64,000 nt of DNA from Cupriavidus sp. D39 (GTDB lineage Bacteria; Pseudomonadota; Gammaproteobacteria; Burkholderiales; Burkholderiaceae). The number at the start of each line of letters is the position of its first letter. Positions within the stretch are counted from its first letter, which is position 1. This document shows positions 50,571 to 59,761 of this stretch, in pieces. The stretch spans positions 1,550,001 through 1,614,000 of the forward strand of contig NZ_JAPNLE010000009.1 in assembly GCF_026627925.1 (NCBI RefSeq), given 5' to 3'. The notes beneath the pieces are model-generated. The model was not told the DNA's origin. It made no database searches and was given only the letters and a program-made list of their open reading frames with translations. The position numbers and the translations under genes were made by a program.

Positions 50571-52069
50571 TTACTTCGCGATCTGTTGCGACGTCTCTTT
50601 CGGCGCGTTGCTCACCTCGGTGCTTGGCCACCCGCCGCCAAGTGCCTTGTAGAGGGTGACAGTGTCAGCCAGGATTTGTTGGTGGTTGGCCAACAATTCC
50701 TGTTGCGCGCTCAGCAGCGATCGCTCGGTCTCGAATACATCGAGCTGGGACACCACGCCTTCCTTCAGCTGCGCCTCGATCTGCGCCGACACCACGCGCA
50801 ATTGCGCTACCTGCTGCTGCAGTTCCACGCGTTGCTTTTTGTGCGCGTCGACATTGACCAGCGCGTTCTCCACTTCCTCGAACGCCGTAATCACGGTGCG
50901 GCCATATTCGTTCTCTGCCACCTTGGTCTGTGCCTCCGAGGTCTTCACCCGGGCACGCACGCCCGGGTCCAGCATGGGCAGGTTGATGCTCGGCATGAAG
51001 CCGAAGGTGAACGACTTCAACAGGTCGCTCAGCGCAAAGCTTGCCGTGCCGCCGCGGCCCGTCAGGCTGACGCTGGGCAGCTGCGCCAGGCGCGCCTGGC
51101 CGACCAGGTTGACGGACTCGAGCACGCGATATTCCGCCGCCACGATGTCAGGGCGCCGCGAGAGCAATTGCGACGGCAGGCCCGCCGGCACCGCCGGCAG
51201 CTGCACCCGCTCCTGCAGTCGCCCGGCCGGCACCTTGAACACGCCAGCCGGCACGCCCACCAGCGTGGCCAGCGCATTCTCGGAAATATCGCGCGAGCGG
51301 CGCAACTCCAGCAGGTCCTTGGTGAGCCGGTTGATCTCGGCCTGCTGCTGCATCACGCGGATCTTCGGGATCAGGCCGTTCTGGACCATGGCCTGGTAGG
51401 TGGTGAGGATCTGCTTGTTCCTCACCAGTGTCTTGCTCTGCTGATCGATCTGTTCGTCGAACTGCAGGATCTGGAAGTAGGTGGTGGACACGTTGGAGAC
51501 CAGGGTGAGGTAGCCGGCACGCCAATCCGCTTCAGTCGCGTTGAATTCGGCCGTCTGGGCCTGCACCCCTTTTCCACCTTGCCCCAGATATCGATGTCCC
51601 AGTTGACCTGGGTGCCCAGGTTGTAGCTCTTGACGAGCGGCGTGCCTGTGCTCTTCTCGAAGCTCGCGCCGGCACCCAAGTCGAAGACCGGCAGCGCGCC
51701 GGCCCTGACCTCGGCAATCTGCGCGCCGGCCACCTTGATGCGCGCGGCCAGCACCTTGATGTCGTAGTTGCCCGCGATTGCCTTGTCGACCAGTCCATCG
51801 AGGTACGGATCCCGGAACGCCTGCCACCAGTTCGGCACGATCGTGTCCGACGGCGAAACCGTGATCGATCCCTGGCGCGCCCAGTCAGGCTTGGCCGGCG
51901 TTTCCGGCCGCTGGTACACCGGCGGACGAAAGTCGGCGCAAGCTGCCAGCACCAGCAGGCAGGCGCCAGCCGTCAGGCATCGCCGCAAAGCGGCGCGCGC
52001 ACCGCGCACGACAAACAGGGGGAATGGTCTGACACGATCGCCTCCTGCGAGCGTCAGCGGGCTGAACAT
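50571..52069 (-). CDS. NodT/OprM-type outer-membrane efflux factor lipoprotein, with an apparent one-base frameshift
   Basis: Corrected ~499 residues. Lipobox VLAACADFRPPVYQRP near residue 40-50, two OEP repeats (e.g. NWWQAFRDPYLDGLVDKAIA and ILTTYQAMVQNGLIPKIRVM), trimeric beta-barrel-tunnel fold like TolC. Provides the exit channel for the exporter. The frame breaks at 51566-51569: adding one G in GGAAAAGGGGTGC restores GKVEKGVQAQTAEF. Total then divides by three. The gene is on the same strand ~215 bp upstream of the FHA gene. Start is uncertain (ATG 52069, or later in-frame codons before the lipobox). Confidence 0.88.
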
Positions 52070-52229
52070 GACCCGGCGGGCACCGGCCCCCGTCAGCCAC
52101 ATCGCCGGCGCCAGCTGCGCCGGGTCAGTCACGGCCCGAATACAAAGGAGCCGCGCCATCAACTCGCCATGCATGCATTGTGTATCCGCTAGCGGCGCGA
52201 TCCAACCTGTAAATGAAGGCCCTGCGGCA

Positions 52230-52268
52230 AGAAAAGGGCCGCCCTGCCCGGCACGCCGGGAGGGCGGC
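52230..52268 (-). terminator. Terminator of left substrate-gene array
   Basis: On the minus strand GCCGCCCT-(inner CCCGGC/GCCGGG hairpin)-AGGGCGGC is followed by CCTTTTCTT. It sits 8 bp after the stop of the 52276 gene. Confidence 0.8.
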
Positions 52269-52275
52269 GGTGGCT

Positions 52276-52536
52276 TCAACGATAGATGTTGTTCTGGGCG
52301 TTCTGCGTTGAGCTCACGTGGGACTTGATGTCCTCGGCAAAGGCCGTGTTGTTGCCATTCATGTTGACGACGTTTTGCGTCTGCCCGATCAGCTGCTGGG
52401 CATTGAAGGTCGAGTCGATCTTGACCGCGCTGAAGACGGGCAGGAATGGCACGAAGCCGCCGCGCACGGCGCGCATGGCGCGGGCGTCGAGTTCTTCGGT
52501 GACGGACAGGTCCTTGATGGCGAGGGTGATAGTCAT
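52276..52536 (-). CDS. Double-glycine-leader small secreted protein (86 aa), left array member 3
   Basis: Leader MTITLAIKDLSVTEELDARA then MRAVRGG, core FVPFLPVFSAVKIDSTFNAQ with QTQNVVNMNGNNTAF and TQNAQNNIYR. About 85 percent identical to the two upstream paralogues, differing mostly at the C-terminus. AACTGCC with GGAG before the ATG. Third gene of a three-gene unit read from the sigma54 promoter at 53245; outside the inverted repeat. Predicted substrate of the C39 exporter. Confidence 0.85.
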   Translation of the reverse strand: MTITLAIKDLSVTEELDARAMRAVRGGFVPFLPVFSAVKIDSTFNAQQLIGQTQNVVNMNGNNTAFAEDIKSHVSSTQNAQNNIYR

Positions 52537-52594
52537 GGCAGTTCTCCGGGGTATTCAGTAGTTCGCGAATTCAGCGTGGGGCGTGGCCCGCGGC

Positions 52595-52852
52595 TCAATA
52601 GATGTTGTTGCTGGCGTTCTGGGTCGACTTCACGTGGGATTTGATGTCGTCGGCAAAGGCCGTATTGTTGCCGTTCATGTTGACGACATTCTGGGTCTGG
52701 CCGATCAGCTGCGAGGCGTTGAAGGTCGAGTCGATCTTGGTCAGGCTGAAGACGGGCATGAAGGGCACGAAGCCGCCGCGCACGGCGCGCATGGCGCGGG
52801 CGTCGAGTTCTTCGGTGACGGACAGGTCCTTGATGGCGAGGGTGGTAGTCAT
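52595..52852 (-). CDS. Double-glycine-leader small secreted protein (85 aa), left array member 2
   Basis: Leader MTTTLAIKDLSVTEELDARA-MRAVRGG, core FVPFMPVFSLTKIDSTFNAS-QLIGQTQNVVNMNGNNTAF ending TQNASNNIY. Protein identical to that at 59762. Cleavage after Gly27 would leave a 58-residue core with hydrophobic-aromatic start and Asn/Gln/Thr-rich end. GGAG lies 7 bases before the ATG. Lies inside the left inverted repeat. Confidence 0.87.
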   Translation of the reverse strand: MTTTLAIKDLSVTEELDARAMRAVRGGFVPFMPVFSLTKIDSTFNASQLIGQTQNVVNMNGNNTAFADDIKSHVKSTQNASNNIY

Positions 52853-52910
52853 GGCAGTTCTCCGGGGTATTCAGTAGTTTGCGAATTCAGCGTGGGGCGT
52901 GGCCTGCGGC

Positions 52911-53168
52911 TCAATAGATGTTGTTGCTGGCGTTCTGCGTCGAGTCGACACGGGACTTGATGTCGGACACGAAGGCGGCGTTGTTGCCGTTCATGTTCAC
53001 GACATTCTGGGTCTGGCCGATCAGCTGCGAGGCATTGAAGGTCGAGTCGAGCTTGACCGAGCTGAAGACGGGCATGAAGGGCACGAAGCCGCCGCGCACG
53101 GCGCGCATGGCGCGGGTGTCGAGTTCTTCGGTGACCGACAGGTCCTTGATGGCGAGGGTGGTAGTCAT
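52911..53168 (-). CDS. Double-glycine-leader small secreted protein (85 aa), left array member 1
   Basis: Leader MTTTLAIKDLSVTEELDTRA-MRAVRGG, core FVPFMPVFSSVKLDSTFNAS and QTQNVVNMNGNNAAFVSD. Protein identical to 59446. First gene after the sigma54 promoter at 53245-53261. AAGGAG lies 7 bases before the ATG. Expected to be processed and exported by the ABC exporter. Confidence 0.87.
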   Translation of the reverse strand: MTTTLAIKDLSVTEELDTRAMRAVRGGFVPFMPVFSSVKLDSTFNASQLIGQTQNVVNMNGNNAAFVSDIKSRVDSTQNASNNIY

Positions 53169-53244
53169 GGCAGTTCTCCTTGGGAGCGATTGGGACTTTG
53201 GTTCGTTTGGGTTGAGCATCTGTGCTGCGCTCGGGAGGTACAAA

Positions 53245-53261
53245 CGCATGGAGTGTGCCAA
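53245..53261 (-). promoter_or_regulatory. Sigma54 promoter of left substrate array
   Basis: Minus strand TTGGCACACTCCATGCG, GG-N10-GC spacing, 77 bp before the ATG of the first gene. Identical in the right repeat copy. Confidence 0.75.
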
Positions 53262-53590
53262 GGCGGGCCATGCCATCGCAGATCGCCCGCAAACGCAGGC
53301 GGGGCTTGGGGAAAAGTTTTGTTGCGCCGGAAAAGAGGGGCCAGCAGGCCACGTGGGGCGGCCTGGATCTGATGGGCGGCGGCCAACACAACAGACACCA
53401 TGTGTTTGCTCGCTGACGACAAACGCCTGGCCCACTCGACGCGCGCGGCCGGTGCAACGAAGACAGAGGGGAATTGTGTAGCGCGCGCCGCGCGGCAAGC
53501 GCGCAATGAGATCAGCAGTGAAGCGCCCCCGCGGCGCGCGTCATGCGGCGCCGTGAGAAACCAGGCTCGAAATCGAATTAGCGATCGGGG

Positions 53591-54031
53591 TCACTTCACA
53601 TAGATCGTGATCTTCTTGGAGTAGATCGGCGGGTTGTGCGGGATGTGCTTGTCGTCGGCCATCAGCAGTTGCAGGGTATGTTTGCCGGGCGGCAGCTCGA
53701 TCGTGGTCTCCGTCTCGCCGGCGCCGAAGTGCAGATGGTTGCGGTCGTTCGGGATTTCCTTGTCCATGGGCGGCAGGTCGGTATCGATCAGCAGGTGGTG
53801 ATGGCCGCTGTTTGGAAACTTCACGCCGCGTGGCGCCACGCCCATGCCGCGCAACCCGAACCACACCTTGACCGGCTTGCCCGCCGGCAGGACCTGGTTG
53901 TTGTTGGGAAAGCCGATATACAGGTAGGCATGGGCGGGCGCGGGCGTGGTGTCCGCGATTGCGCCGGTCGGCATGCCACCGATCAGAAGCAGGCTGGCGG
54001 CGAGCGCAGCAGCCGGAATGAGCTTACGCAT
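53591..54031 (-). CDS. DUF4399 periplasmic protein, copy A
   Basis: 146 residues. Signal peptide MRKLIPAAALAASLLLIGGM, mature DUF4399 domain with GVKFPNSGHHHLLIDTDLPP, NDRNHLHFGAGETETTIELP and PGKHTLQLLMADDKHIPHNP. The His/Asp-rich signature suggests metal binding; function of the family is unknown. Paired with a close paralogue 44 bp upstream on the same strand. Confidence 0.88.
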   Translation of the reverse strand: MRKLIPAAALAASLLLIGGMPTGAIADTTPAPAHAYLYIGFPNNNQVLPAGKPVKVWFGLRGMGVAPRGVKFPNSGHHHLLIDTDLPPMDKEIPNDRNHLHFGAGETETTIELPPGKHTLQLLMADDKHIPHNPPIYSKKITIYVK

Positions 54032-54075
54032 GGACTGTCCTCCCGTATCGTGCCGCCGGCCCGGCGGCCGGGGCC

Positions 54076-54501
54076 TTATCGAACGGTGATGGTGATCTTC
54101 TTGGAGTAGATCGGCGGGTCGTGGGGCTTGTGATCCTTGTCGCCGAGCAGCAACTGCAAGGTGTGCTTGCCCGGCGGCAGCTCGATCCGCGCCTCGGTCT
54201 CGCCGGCACCGAAGTGCAGGTGGTTCCGGTCGTTCGGAATCTCCTTGTCCATCGGCGGCAGGTCCGTGTCGATCAACAGGTGGTGGTGGCCGACGTTGGC
54301 CATGTCGATGCCCTTGGGAGCGACCCCCATATTGCGCAGGCCCATGCGCACCCAGAATTTGCCACCGTCGATCACGGCGCCGTCAGGCGGCCAGATGATG
54401 TAGGCCTCGGCATTGGGTGGGGATGTCGTGGACAACGAGATCGAGGGCAACGGAGCCAGCAGCGATGCTGCCAATGTGCCGAGCACGGTTCGCCTGTGCA
54501 T
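54076..54501 (-). CDS. DUF4399 periplasmic protein, copy B
   Basis: 141 residues. Tat-like or Sec signal MHRRTVLGTLAASLLAPLPS, then the same DUF4399 signature (VGHHHLLIDTDLPPMDKEIP, HFGAGETEARIELPPGKHTL). The two copies share most of the 90 C-terminal residues, so they arose by tandem duplication. Role in the cluster unknown; both lie in the potentially invertible segment. No sigma54 site seen upstream. Confidence 0.87.
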   Translation of the reverse strand: MHRRTVLGTLAASLLAPLPSISLSTTSPPNAEAYIIWPPDGAVIDGGKFWVRMGLRNMGVAPKGIDMANVGHHHLLIDTDLPPMDKEIPNDRNHLHFGAGETEARIELPPGKHTLQLLLGDKDHKPHDPPIYSKKITITVR

Positions 54502-54874
54502 ACGATAGCCCTCCCGAACAACTTGTCTCGAAACGCGGTGCGTTCTTGCTATTGGTGCTTGGCTTTTGGCTTATTCGTTGATTGGCTTCAGGCCGCGGCG
54601 CACTGCATTTCGTCATCCAATTTTGTCATTCAGCTTAGAACGGAAAACTGCAAAAAGATACTTGGCGATACCCTGCATCGCGCCGGCGGCGCGCGGGCGT
54701 GAGATTGCTACGCCACCCCGTGTTGCGAAGCACCTCCGGATTCACAATCGCTGTGCTATGGTTGATTGAGCCAGCCCAGTGCCGCCCGCGCTGCATCACG
54801 TCGGCGCAAAGGACAAGGCGGGCCGGCCAGGTGATGGCCGGGCATCATCGCACTCGCGTGCCGCGTGACGCGCC

Positions 54875-54892
54875 GTTGGCACGTGGACCGCC
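54875..54892 (+). promoter_or_regulatory. Sigma54-like promoter for caspase-FGE gene
   Basis: GTTGGCACGTGGACCGCC: strong -24 TTGGCACG, GG-N10-GC spacing, but -12 CCGC instead of TTGC. Predicted start of transcription ~25 bases before the ATG at 54928. Confidence 0.55.
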
Positions 54893-54927
54893 GATGCACT
54901 TCGGCGCCGTACGAACAAGGCCTGAAT

Positions 54928-56919
54928 ATGTGGCGAAAACTCCTTGTCGTGTGCCTGCTCGGGTTGGCTGCGGCCGTGCGCGCCGAAGCCGGCATCGACA
55001 CGCCAACCCTCACCGCCGAAGCAGAACACGCGGCCTCCGCCCCCGCGAGCGTTCCGGCCAGGCGCCTCGCCCTGGTCATTGGCAACGCCGCCTATGCGGA
55101 CCAGCCGCTGCCCAACGCCGCCAATGACGCCCGGGCAATGCGCCGCGCATTGGCCGGGCTCGGTTTCGACGTCATGCTCCGCGAGAACCTGGACCGGGAA
55201 GGCATGGCACGTGCGCTTGCCGAATTCCGTCAGCGCCTGCAGGCCGGCGGCACGGGCTTGTTCTACTTCGCCGGACACGGCATCGAAGTCGCTGACAGCC
55301 CGGTGCTGATTCCGGTCGATGCCGGCAGCCGCACACCTGGCCGCCTGCTCACAGCGGGCACCGAGCTTGGCGCCGTGCTGGCCAGCATGTCGACGCCGCG
55401 ACCGGACATGCTTAACGTGGTGATTCTCGATAGCTGCCTGGACAACCCCTATCGCGGCAGTGCCGTCAAGCCGGCCGCCGCCCCCGCCAACACGCTGATC
55501 GCCTATGCTACGGCCCCCGGCGTCGTGGCAGCCGAGGGCGCGCGGCATGGCGCGTTCACCGCCGCCCTGCTGCGCACGATGCGCATGCCCGGCCTCGATG
55601 CCGAGGCCGCCTTGCGCCGGGCTGGCGAAATCGTGAGCCAGCAAACCGGGCGGCGGCAGCAACCGTGGATGTCATCGTCGTTATCCGCCCCGCTCCGGCT
55701 CGCGGCGAACGCCGCGGCCACCAGCGACGATGCAGCCTTCACTCCCGCGCTCAGGCAAGCCGGTCCGCTGATCCTTGCACAGCATCGCGGCATCCTTCCC
55801 AAGGACAGCGACGAGCAGTACGAGCTGAGCTTCTGGGACTCCATCAAGAACAGCAATTTCGCGAGCGACTACGAGGCCTACCTGAAAGCCTATCCGAACG
55901 GCCGCTTCGCGCCGCTGGCACGCGCCAGGATCGAACGGCTGCGCGCGGCCGGGCCGCAGGCCGGCGCGCCTGCCGAGCGTGCGCGCACGCCAGGCGCCTC
56001 ATCCGGGCAAGCCACCGCGCAAGGCACCGTCACGCCGCCGGCGCGCGCGCAGTCCGGCAAGGTGCAAGCGCCGCCTGCCGCGCCCCCACGAACGGCACCC
56101 GCTGCATCCGCTCCACCCGCCCCGGCCGCCCCGGCCGCAAGCGCGCCCGCACCCGCCACGCAACGTGCTGCCGCGGCCGGCGCCGTGACAGTCGACATCA
56201 AGCCGGGCGAGGTCAAGGACTGCCCGGCCTGCCCCGTGCTGCACAGCCTGCCGGCGGGCAGCTTCACCATGGGCAGCAACGGAGGCGACCCGACCGAAAA
56301 GCCGCCGCATCATGTCACCATCGGCCAGCCCTTTGCCATCGGCAAGTACGAAGTCACGGTGGAACAATGGGACGCCTGCGCCGACGCCGGCGCGTGCCAG
56401 CGCATCGCCACCGTGGCCAACGCGCCCAGGAACGCACCCGTGCGCGATGTAAGCTGGGACGATGCCCAGCAGTACGTCGCCTGGTTGAGCAAGGTCAGCG
56501 GCAAGCACTACCGCCTGCCGACCGAGGCCGAGTGGGAGTACGCCGCCCGGGGCGGCACCTCGACGCTCTACTGGTGGGGCGACCAGATGCGCAAGGGCAC
56601 GGCCAACTGCAAGGACTGCGGCGAACCGTGGAATGCCGACGCGCCCGCCAACGTCGGCTCCTTTGCCGCCAATGGCTATGGCCTCCACGACATGAACGGC
56701 AGCGTGTGGGAATGGGTCGCCGACTGCTGGCACATCTCGTACAAGAACGCACCTGCCGACGGACGCGCCTGGGACGAGCCCGGCTGCAGCGTACGCGTGA
56801 TCCGTGGCGGCTCGTGGCATGAAGGTGCAAGCTACATGCTCTCCTCCACGCGCTTCAAGTACAGCGCGAGCGTGCGCCAGTCGCAAAACGGCTTTCGCGT
56901 CTTGCGGGACCTGAAGTAG
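54928..56919 (+). CDS. Caspase-like (C14) and FGE-sulfatase domain fusion, exported
   Basis: 663 residues. Signal peptide (LLVVCLLGLAAAVRAEA). Caspase-like metacaspase-type domain ~45-275 with RLALVIGNAAY, catalytic His117 (FYFAGHGIE) and Cys170 (VVILDSCLDNPYRG). A Pro/Ala-rich low-complexity linker (~340-425) leads to a formylglycine-generating-enzyme-like domain ~435-660: SFTMGSNGGDPTEKPPHHVT, EVTVEQWDACADAG, LPTEAEWEYAARGG, GYGLHDMNGSVWEWVADCW, RGGSWHEGASYML. Export signal and cluster position suggest a periplasmic effector or processing factor. Convergent with the kinase gene (20 bp between stops). Confidence 0.9.
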   Translation: MWRKLLVVCLLGLAAAVRAEAGIDTPTLTAEAEHAASAPASVPARRLALVIGNAAYADQPLPNAANDARAMRRALAGLGFDVMLRENLDREGMARALAEFRQRLQAGGTGLFYFAGHGIEVADSPVLIPVDAGSRTPGRLLTAGTELGAVLASMSTPRPDMLNVVILDSCLDNPYRGSAVKPAAAPANTLIAYATAPGVVAAEGARHGAFTAALLRTMRMPGLDAEAALRRAGEIVSQQTGRRQQPWMSSSLSAPLRLAANAAATSDDAAFTPALRQAGPLILAQHRGILPKDSDEQYELSFWDSIKNSNFASDYEAYLKAYPNGRFAPLARARIERLRAAGPQAGAPAERARTPGASSGQATAQGTVTPPARAQSGKVQAPPAAPPRTAPAASAPPAPAAPAASAPAPATQRAAAAGAVTVDIKPGEVKDCPACPVLHSLPAGSFTMGSNGGDPTEKPPHHVTIGQPFAIGKYEVTVEQWDACADAGACQRIATVANAPRNAPVRDVSWDDAQQYVAWLSKVSGKHYRLPTEAEWEYAARGGTSTLYWWGDQMRKGTANCKDCGEPWNADAPANVGSFAANGYGLHDMNGSVWEWVADCWHISYKNAPADGRAWDEPGCSVRVIRGGSWHEGASYMLSSTRFKYSASVRQSQNGFRVLRDLK

Positions 56920-56939
56920 CCGCTGCAAGCGCCGCCTTG

Positions 56940-59012
56940 CTAGCGTGGCTTGGTGGATATCTGCACCATGTCGGCACCGATGTGGCTTTCTCCGTGCTTC
57001 GCCGCCATCGGACCCAGTTGCCGGTCGAGCGCGCGCAGGTAGTCCTGCCTGGACTCGGACTCCGGGCGCAGCGCGTCGAACAGCGGCGCTGGCGTGGTGA
57101 TCAGCACGATCAGCTCCGTGCCGAACGGCTTCGAGATCACCCAGTCGCCCAGGCTGCCCACGGCAGCGGTGTAGCTGGCGGGCGCCTGGTTGGCCTTGGC
57201 GCGCTCGCTCGGCACCATATGCACGACCTTGCCATCGGCCATGTAGTAGTCGACGTAGACATAGGTGTCGTACGGTGGCGTGGTGATGTCCACGATCAGT
57301 GGCGTGCCCTCGGTCAGTTGCGCGCCGGGCTCCCGGGTGTGGATCGTGGTCAGGGCCGCGCCGGTACGGCGCCCCGACCAGTAGGGCGAGATCAGCTTGA
57401 CCACGTCGCACTTGTCATCGCCAAGCGGCTGCACGTCCAGGTTCAGCGTCTGCACGCCGGGCACCGCACTCAGCTCATCTTTCAGCCGCTTGATGCCGAA
57501 GCGCTCCGCTACGTAGCCACCCACCTGGAGTACATGGTCCTGCCCGGTGGCCGACAGCAGCGAGCAAGGCGCGCGCGCCAGCACCGGCGCCACGGCCTGC
57601 ATGGAGAGCGCGCGCTCGGCCTTGGCTTCCTGGCGCGGTTGCGCCGGCGAGCCCGGCGCAGCGGATGGCGCCGCTGCGTCTTCCGGAGCCGCAGATCCGA
57701 CCGCGCCTGCAGCGGACTGCGCTGCAGGCTGCTGGCCCTCCAGCGCGCCGCGCGAGCGCCACACGTAGTAACCCAACCCGCCGGCCACCAGCAAGCCGGC
57801 CACGGACGCCGCGCCCAGCTTGGCCATCGGCATGCCACCACGGCGCTCGGTGCCCATCTCAGCCAGGAAGCGCGCCACGGTAGGCGTGCGCGTCGCGCGA
57901 TCGAAGGACAGCGCCGCGCGCAGCGCACGCCACTGCCCGCGGCTGAGCACCTTCGGGCGCTGTGGCTTGAGTCCCGCGCCGCGCGCCTGGTTGGCCGACA
58001 ACCGCTCGTAGGGGTGCTTGCCCGTCAGCAGTTCGTAGGTCACGCAGGCCAGCGCGTAGATGTCGTCACGCGGATCCGGCTCGCGATGCTCGAACATCTC
58101 TGGGCTGGCATAGGCGGGGGTCATGCCACCGAGCGTGCCCGGATCGAACACAGTCGGGTCCGCATCGTCAGCCGGTTGCTGGAAGACGCGCGCGATGCCG
58201 AAATCGATCACCTTCACTTCGCCGCTATCGGTGAGGAAGACATTGGCGGGCTTGAAGTCGCAGTGGACGAAGCCACGCTCGTGCGCATAGGACAAGGCCC
58301 GGCCCATGCCGGTGATGATCGGCAGCGCCTTGGCGTAAGGCATGCCGACAAAGTCCGGTGCGCGCAAGACGCGATTGAGCGACTTGCCGGACAGGTACTC
58401 CATGGTCAGGTACACCACCGAGCCGTCGCGGTCGAAGTCATAGACCGTCACGATATTGCGATGCGCCAGCGTCTGCGCCTTGCGCGCCTCACGCTGCAGC
58501 GCGATCAGCGATTTCGGATGACCGCGGAACTGCACATTGAGGACCTTGATGGCGATGTAGGGCTTGCGGTCCGAGGCCTCGAGCTTGCGCAGGTCGAGTG
58601 CCTTGTAGACCGTTCCCATGCCGCCCACGCCCAGGCACTCCTCCAGCACGAAGCGGCCATTCAAGGTGTCGCCCACCCCTTTGGTCTGCTCCGCCCCGGC
58701 AATCGCCTGGTCGGCCGGCGGCGGCGGCGCCGAGGAAGGCGCTGACGCCATGCCGGCGTGAGCAGTCTGCACGCGGGTTTCCTCGCCGCCCTCCTCGAAC
58801 TGGGTTGCCCCGCGGCGCTCGATGCGCCTCAGCACTTCTTCATAGACGCCAGGCGGCAGCGGGAAGCGGGTGTTCTCCTCGCTAAGCATGTCCGCCAGCT
58901 GCGTCGCGCTGGCCTGGTCCACGGCCAAGGTGCTGTCAATGCGGGCCAACAGCTCGTCGTGCGACAGACCACCGCTTTGGAAGGTACGTATCAGGTCTGG
59001 AATGCTAGGCAT
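56940..59012 (-). CDS. Membrane Ser/Thr protein kinase with periplasmic DUF4384-like domain
   Basis: 690 residues. Hydrophilic N-terminus, kinase domain ~120-385: glycine loop LGVGGMGTVYKA, Lys156 (IAIKVLNV), catalytic loop FVHCDFKPANVFL (HxD with Asp252, but Cys in place of the usual Arg), DFG at 270-272, and APE-like AYASPEMF. One transmembrane helix near 405-430 (AASVAGLLVAGGLGYYVW), then a Pro/Ala linker and a C-terminal ~230-residue periplasmic domain of the DUF4384 type (TTPPYDTYVYVDYYMADGKV, SEKAKA-like VPSERAKANQ). It likely senses envelope status and phosphorylates Thr targets read by the FHA protein. Confidence 0.92.
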   Translation of the reverse strand: MPSIPDLIRTFQSGGLSHDELLARIDSTLAVDQASATQLADMLSEENTRFPLPPGVYEEVLRRIERRGATQFEEGGEETRVQTAHAGMASAPSSAPPPPADQAIAGAEQTKGVGDTLNGRFVLEECLGVGGMGTVYKALDLRKLEASDRKPYIAIKVLNVQFRGHPKSLIALQREARKAQTLAHRNIVTVYDFDRDGSVVYLTMEYLSGKSLNRVLRAPDFVGMPYAKALPIITGMGRALSYAHERGFVHCDFKPANVFLTDSGEVKVIDFGIARVFQQPADDADPTVFDPGTLGGMTPAYASPEMFEHREPDPRDDIYALACVTYELLTGKHPYERLSANQARGAGLKPQRPKVLSRGQWRALRAALSFDRATRTPTVARFLAEMGTERRGGMPMAKLGAASVAGLLVAGGLGYYVWRSRGALEGQQPAAQSAAGAVGSAAPEDAAAPSAAPGSPAQPRQEAKAERALSMQAVAPVLARAPCSLLSATGQDHVLQVGGYVAERFGIKRLKDELSAVPGVQTLNLDVQPLGDDKCDVVKLISPYWSGRRTGAALTTIHTREPGAQLTEGTPLIVDITTPPYDTYVYVDYYMADGKVVHMVPSERAKANQAPASYTAAVGSLGDWVISKPFGTELIVLITTPAPLFDALRPESESRQDYLRALDRQLGPMAAKHGESHIGADMVQISTKPR

Positions 59013-59352
59013 CGATGCAGCCGCGACGTGATTGCGCGAAGTTGCGCATTGAGCGCCCACTCGCCCTTCTACGGCGAGTACCTGCCCACGATGGATACTA
59101 GTGCGCACTCATGCCAATCGCAAACCCCTCGTGCATTGCATCAACGCCGGCAAGCCACGCAAGCGGCACGATGGCGCCGCAAGAGCAGCCACCTGTCGCG
59201 CATGCGCGAACACACGGTGTTGTTGTGTTGGCCGCCGCCCATCAGATCCAAGCCGCCCCACGTGGCCTGCTGGCCCCTCTTTTCCGGCGCAACAAAACTT
59301 TTCCCCAAGCCCCGCCTGCGTTTGCGGGCGATCTGCGATGGCATGGCCCGCC

Positions 59353-59369
59353 TTGGCACACTCCATGCG
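59353..59369 (+). promoter_or_regulatory. Sigma54 promoter of right substrate array
   Basis: TTGGCACACTCCATGCG; TGGCAC-N5-ATGC with GG-N10-GC, 77 bp before the ATG at 59446. Confidence 0.75.
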
Positions 59370-59445
59370 TTTGTACCTCCCGAGCGCAGCACAGATGCTC
59401 AACCCAAACGAACCAAAGTCCCAATCGCTCCCAAGGAGAACTGCC

Positions 59446-59703
59446 ATGACTACCACCCTCGCCATCAAGGACCTGTCGGTCACCGAAGAACTCGACACCC
59501 GCGCCATGCGCGCCGTGCGCGGCGGCTTCGTGCCCTTCATGCCCGTCTTCAGCTCGGTCAAGCTCGACTCGACCTTCAATGCCTCGCAGCTGATCGGCCA
59601 GACCCAGAATGTCGTGAACATGAACGGCAACAACGCCGCCTTCGTGTCCGACATCAAGTCCCGTGTCGACTCGACGCAGAACGCCAGCAACAACATCTAT
59701 TGA
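59446..59703 (+). CDS. Double-glycine-leader small secreted protein (85 aa), right array member 1
   Basis: Same protein as 52911. Leader ends MRAVRGG; core FVPFMPVFSSVKLDSTFNAS onward. AAGGAG 7 bases before the ATG. First gene of a four-gene array (59446, 59762, 60115, 60561) likely read from the promoter at 59353. Confidence 0.87.
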   Translation: MTTTLAIKDLSVTEELDTRAMRAVRGGFVPFMPVFSSVKLDSTFNASQLIGQTQNVVNMNGNNAAFVSDIKSRVDSTQNASNNIY

Positions 59704-59761
59704 GCCGCAGGCCACGCCCCACGCTGAATTCGCAAACCACTGAATACCCCGGAGAACTGCC

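Larger units (their letters stand above)
52595..53390. repeat. Inverted repeat, left copy (~795 bp)
   Basis: Reverse complement of 59225-60019 with only a few mismatches by eye (for example one in the spacer between the two genes and one near 53370). Contains two substrate genes and their sigma54 promoter. The homology stops right at the stop codons on the inner-left side. Confidence 0.9.
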
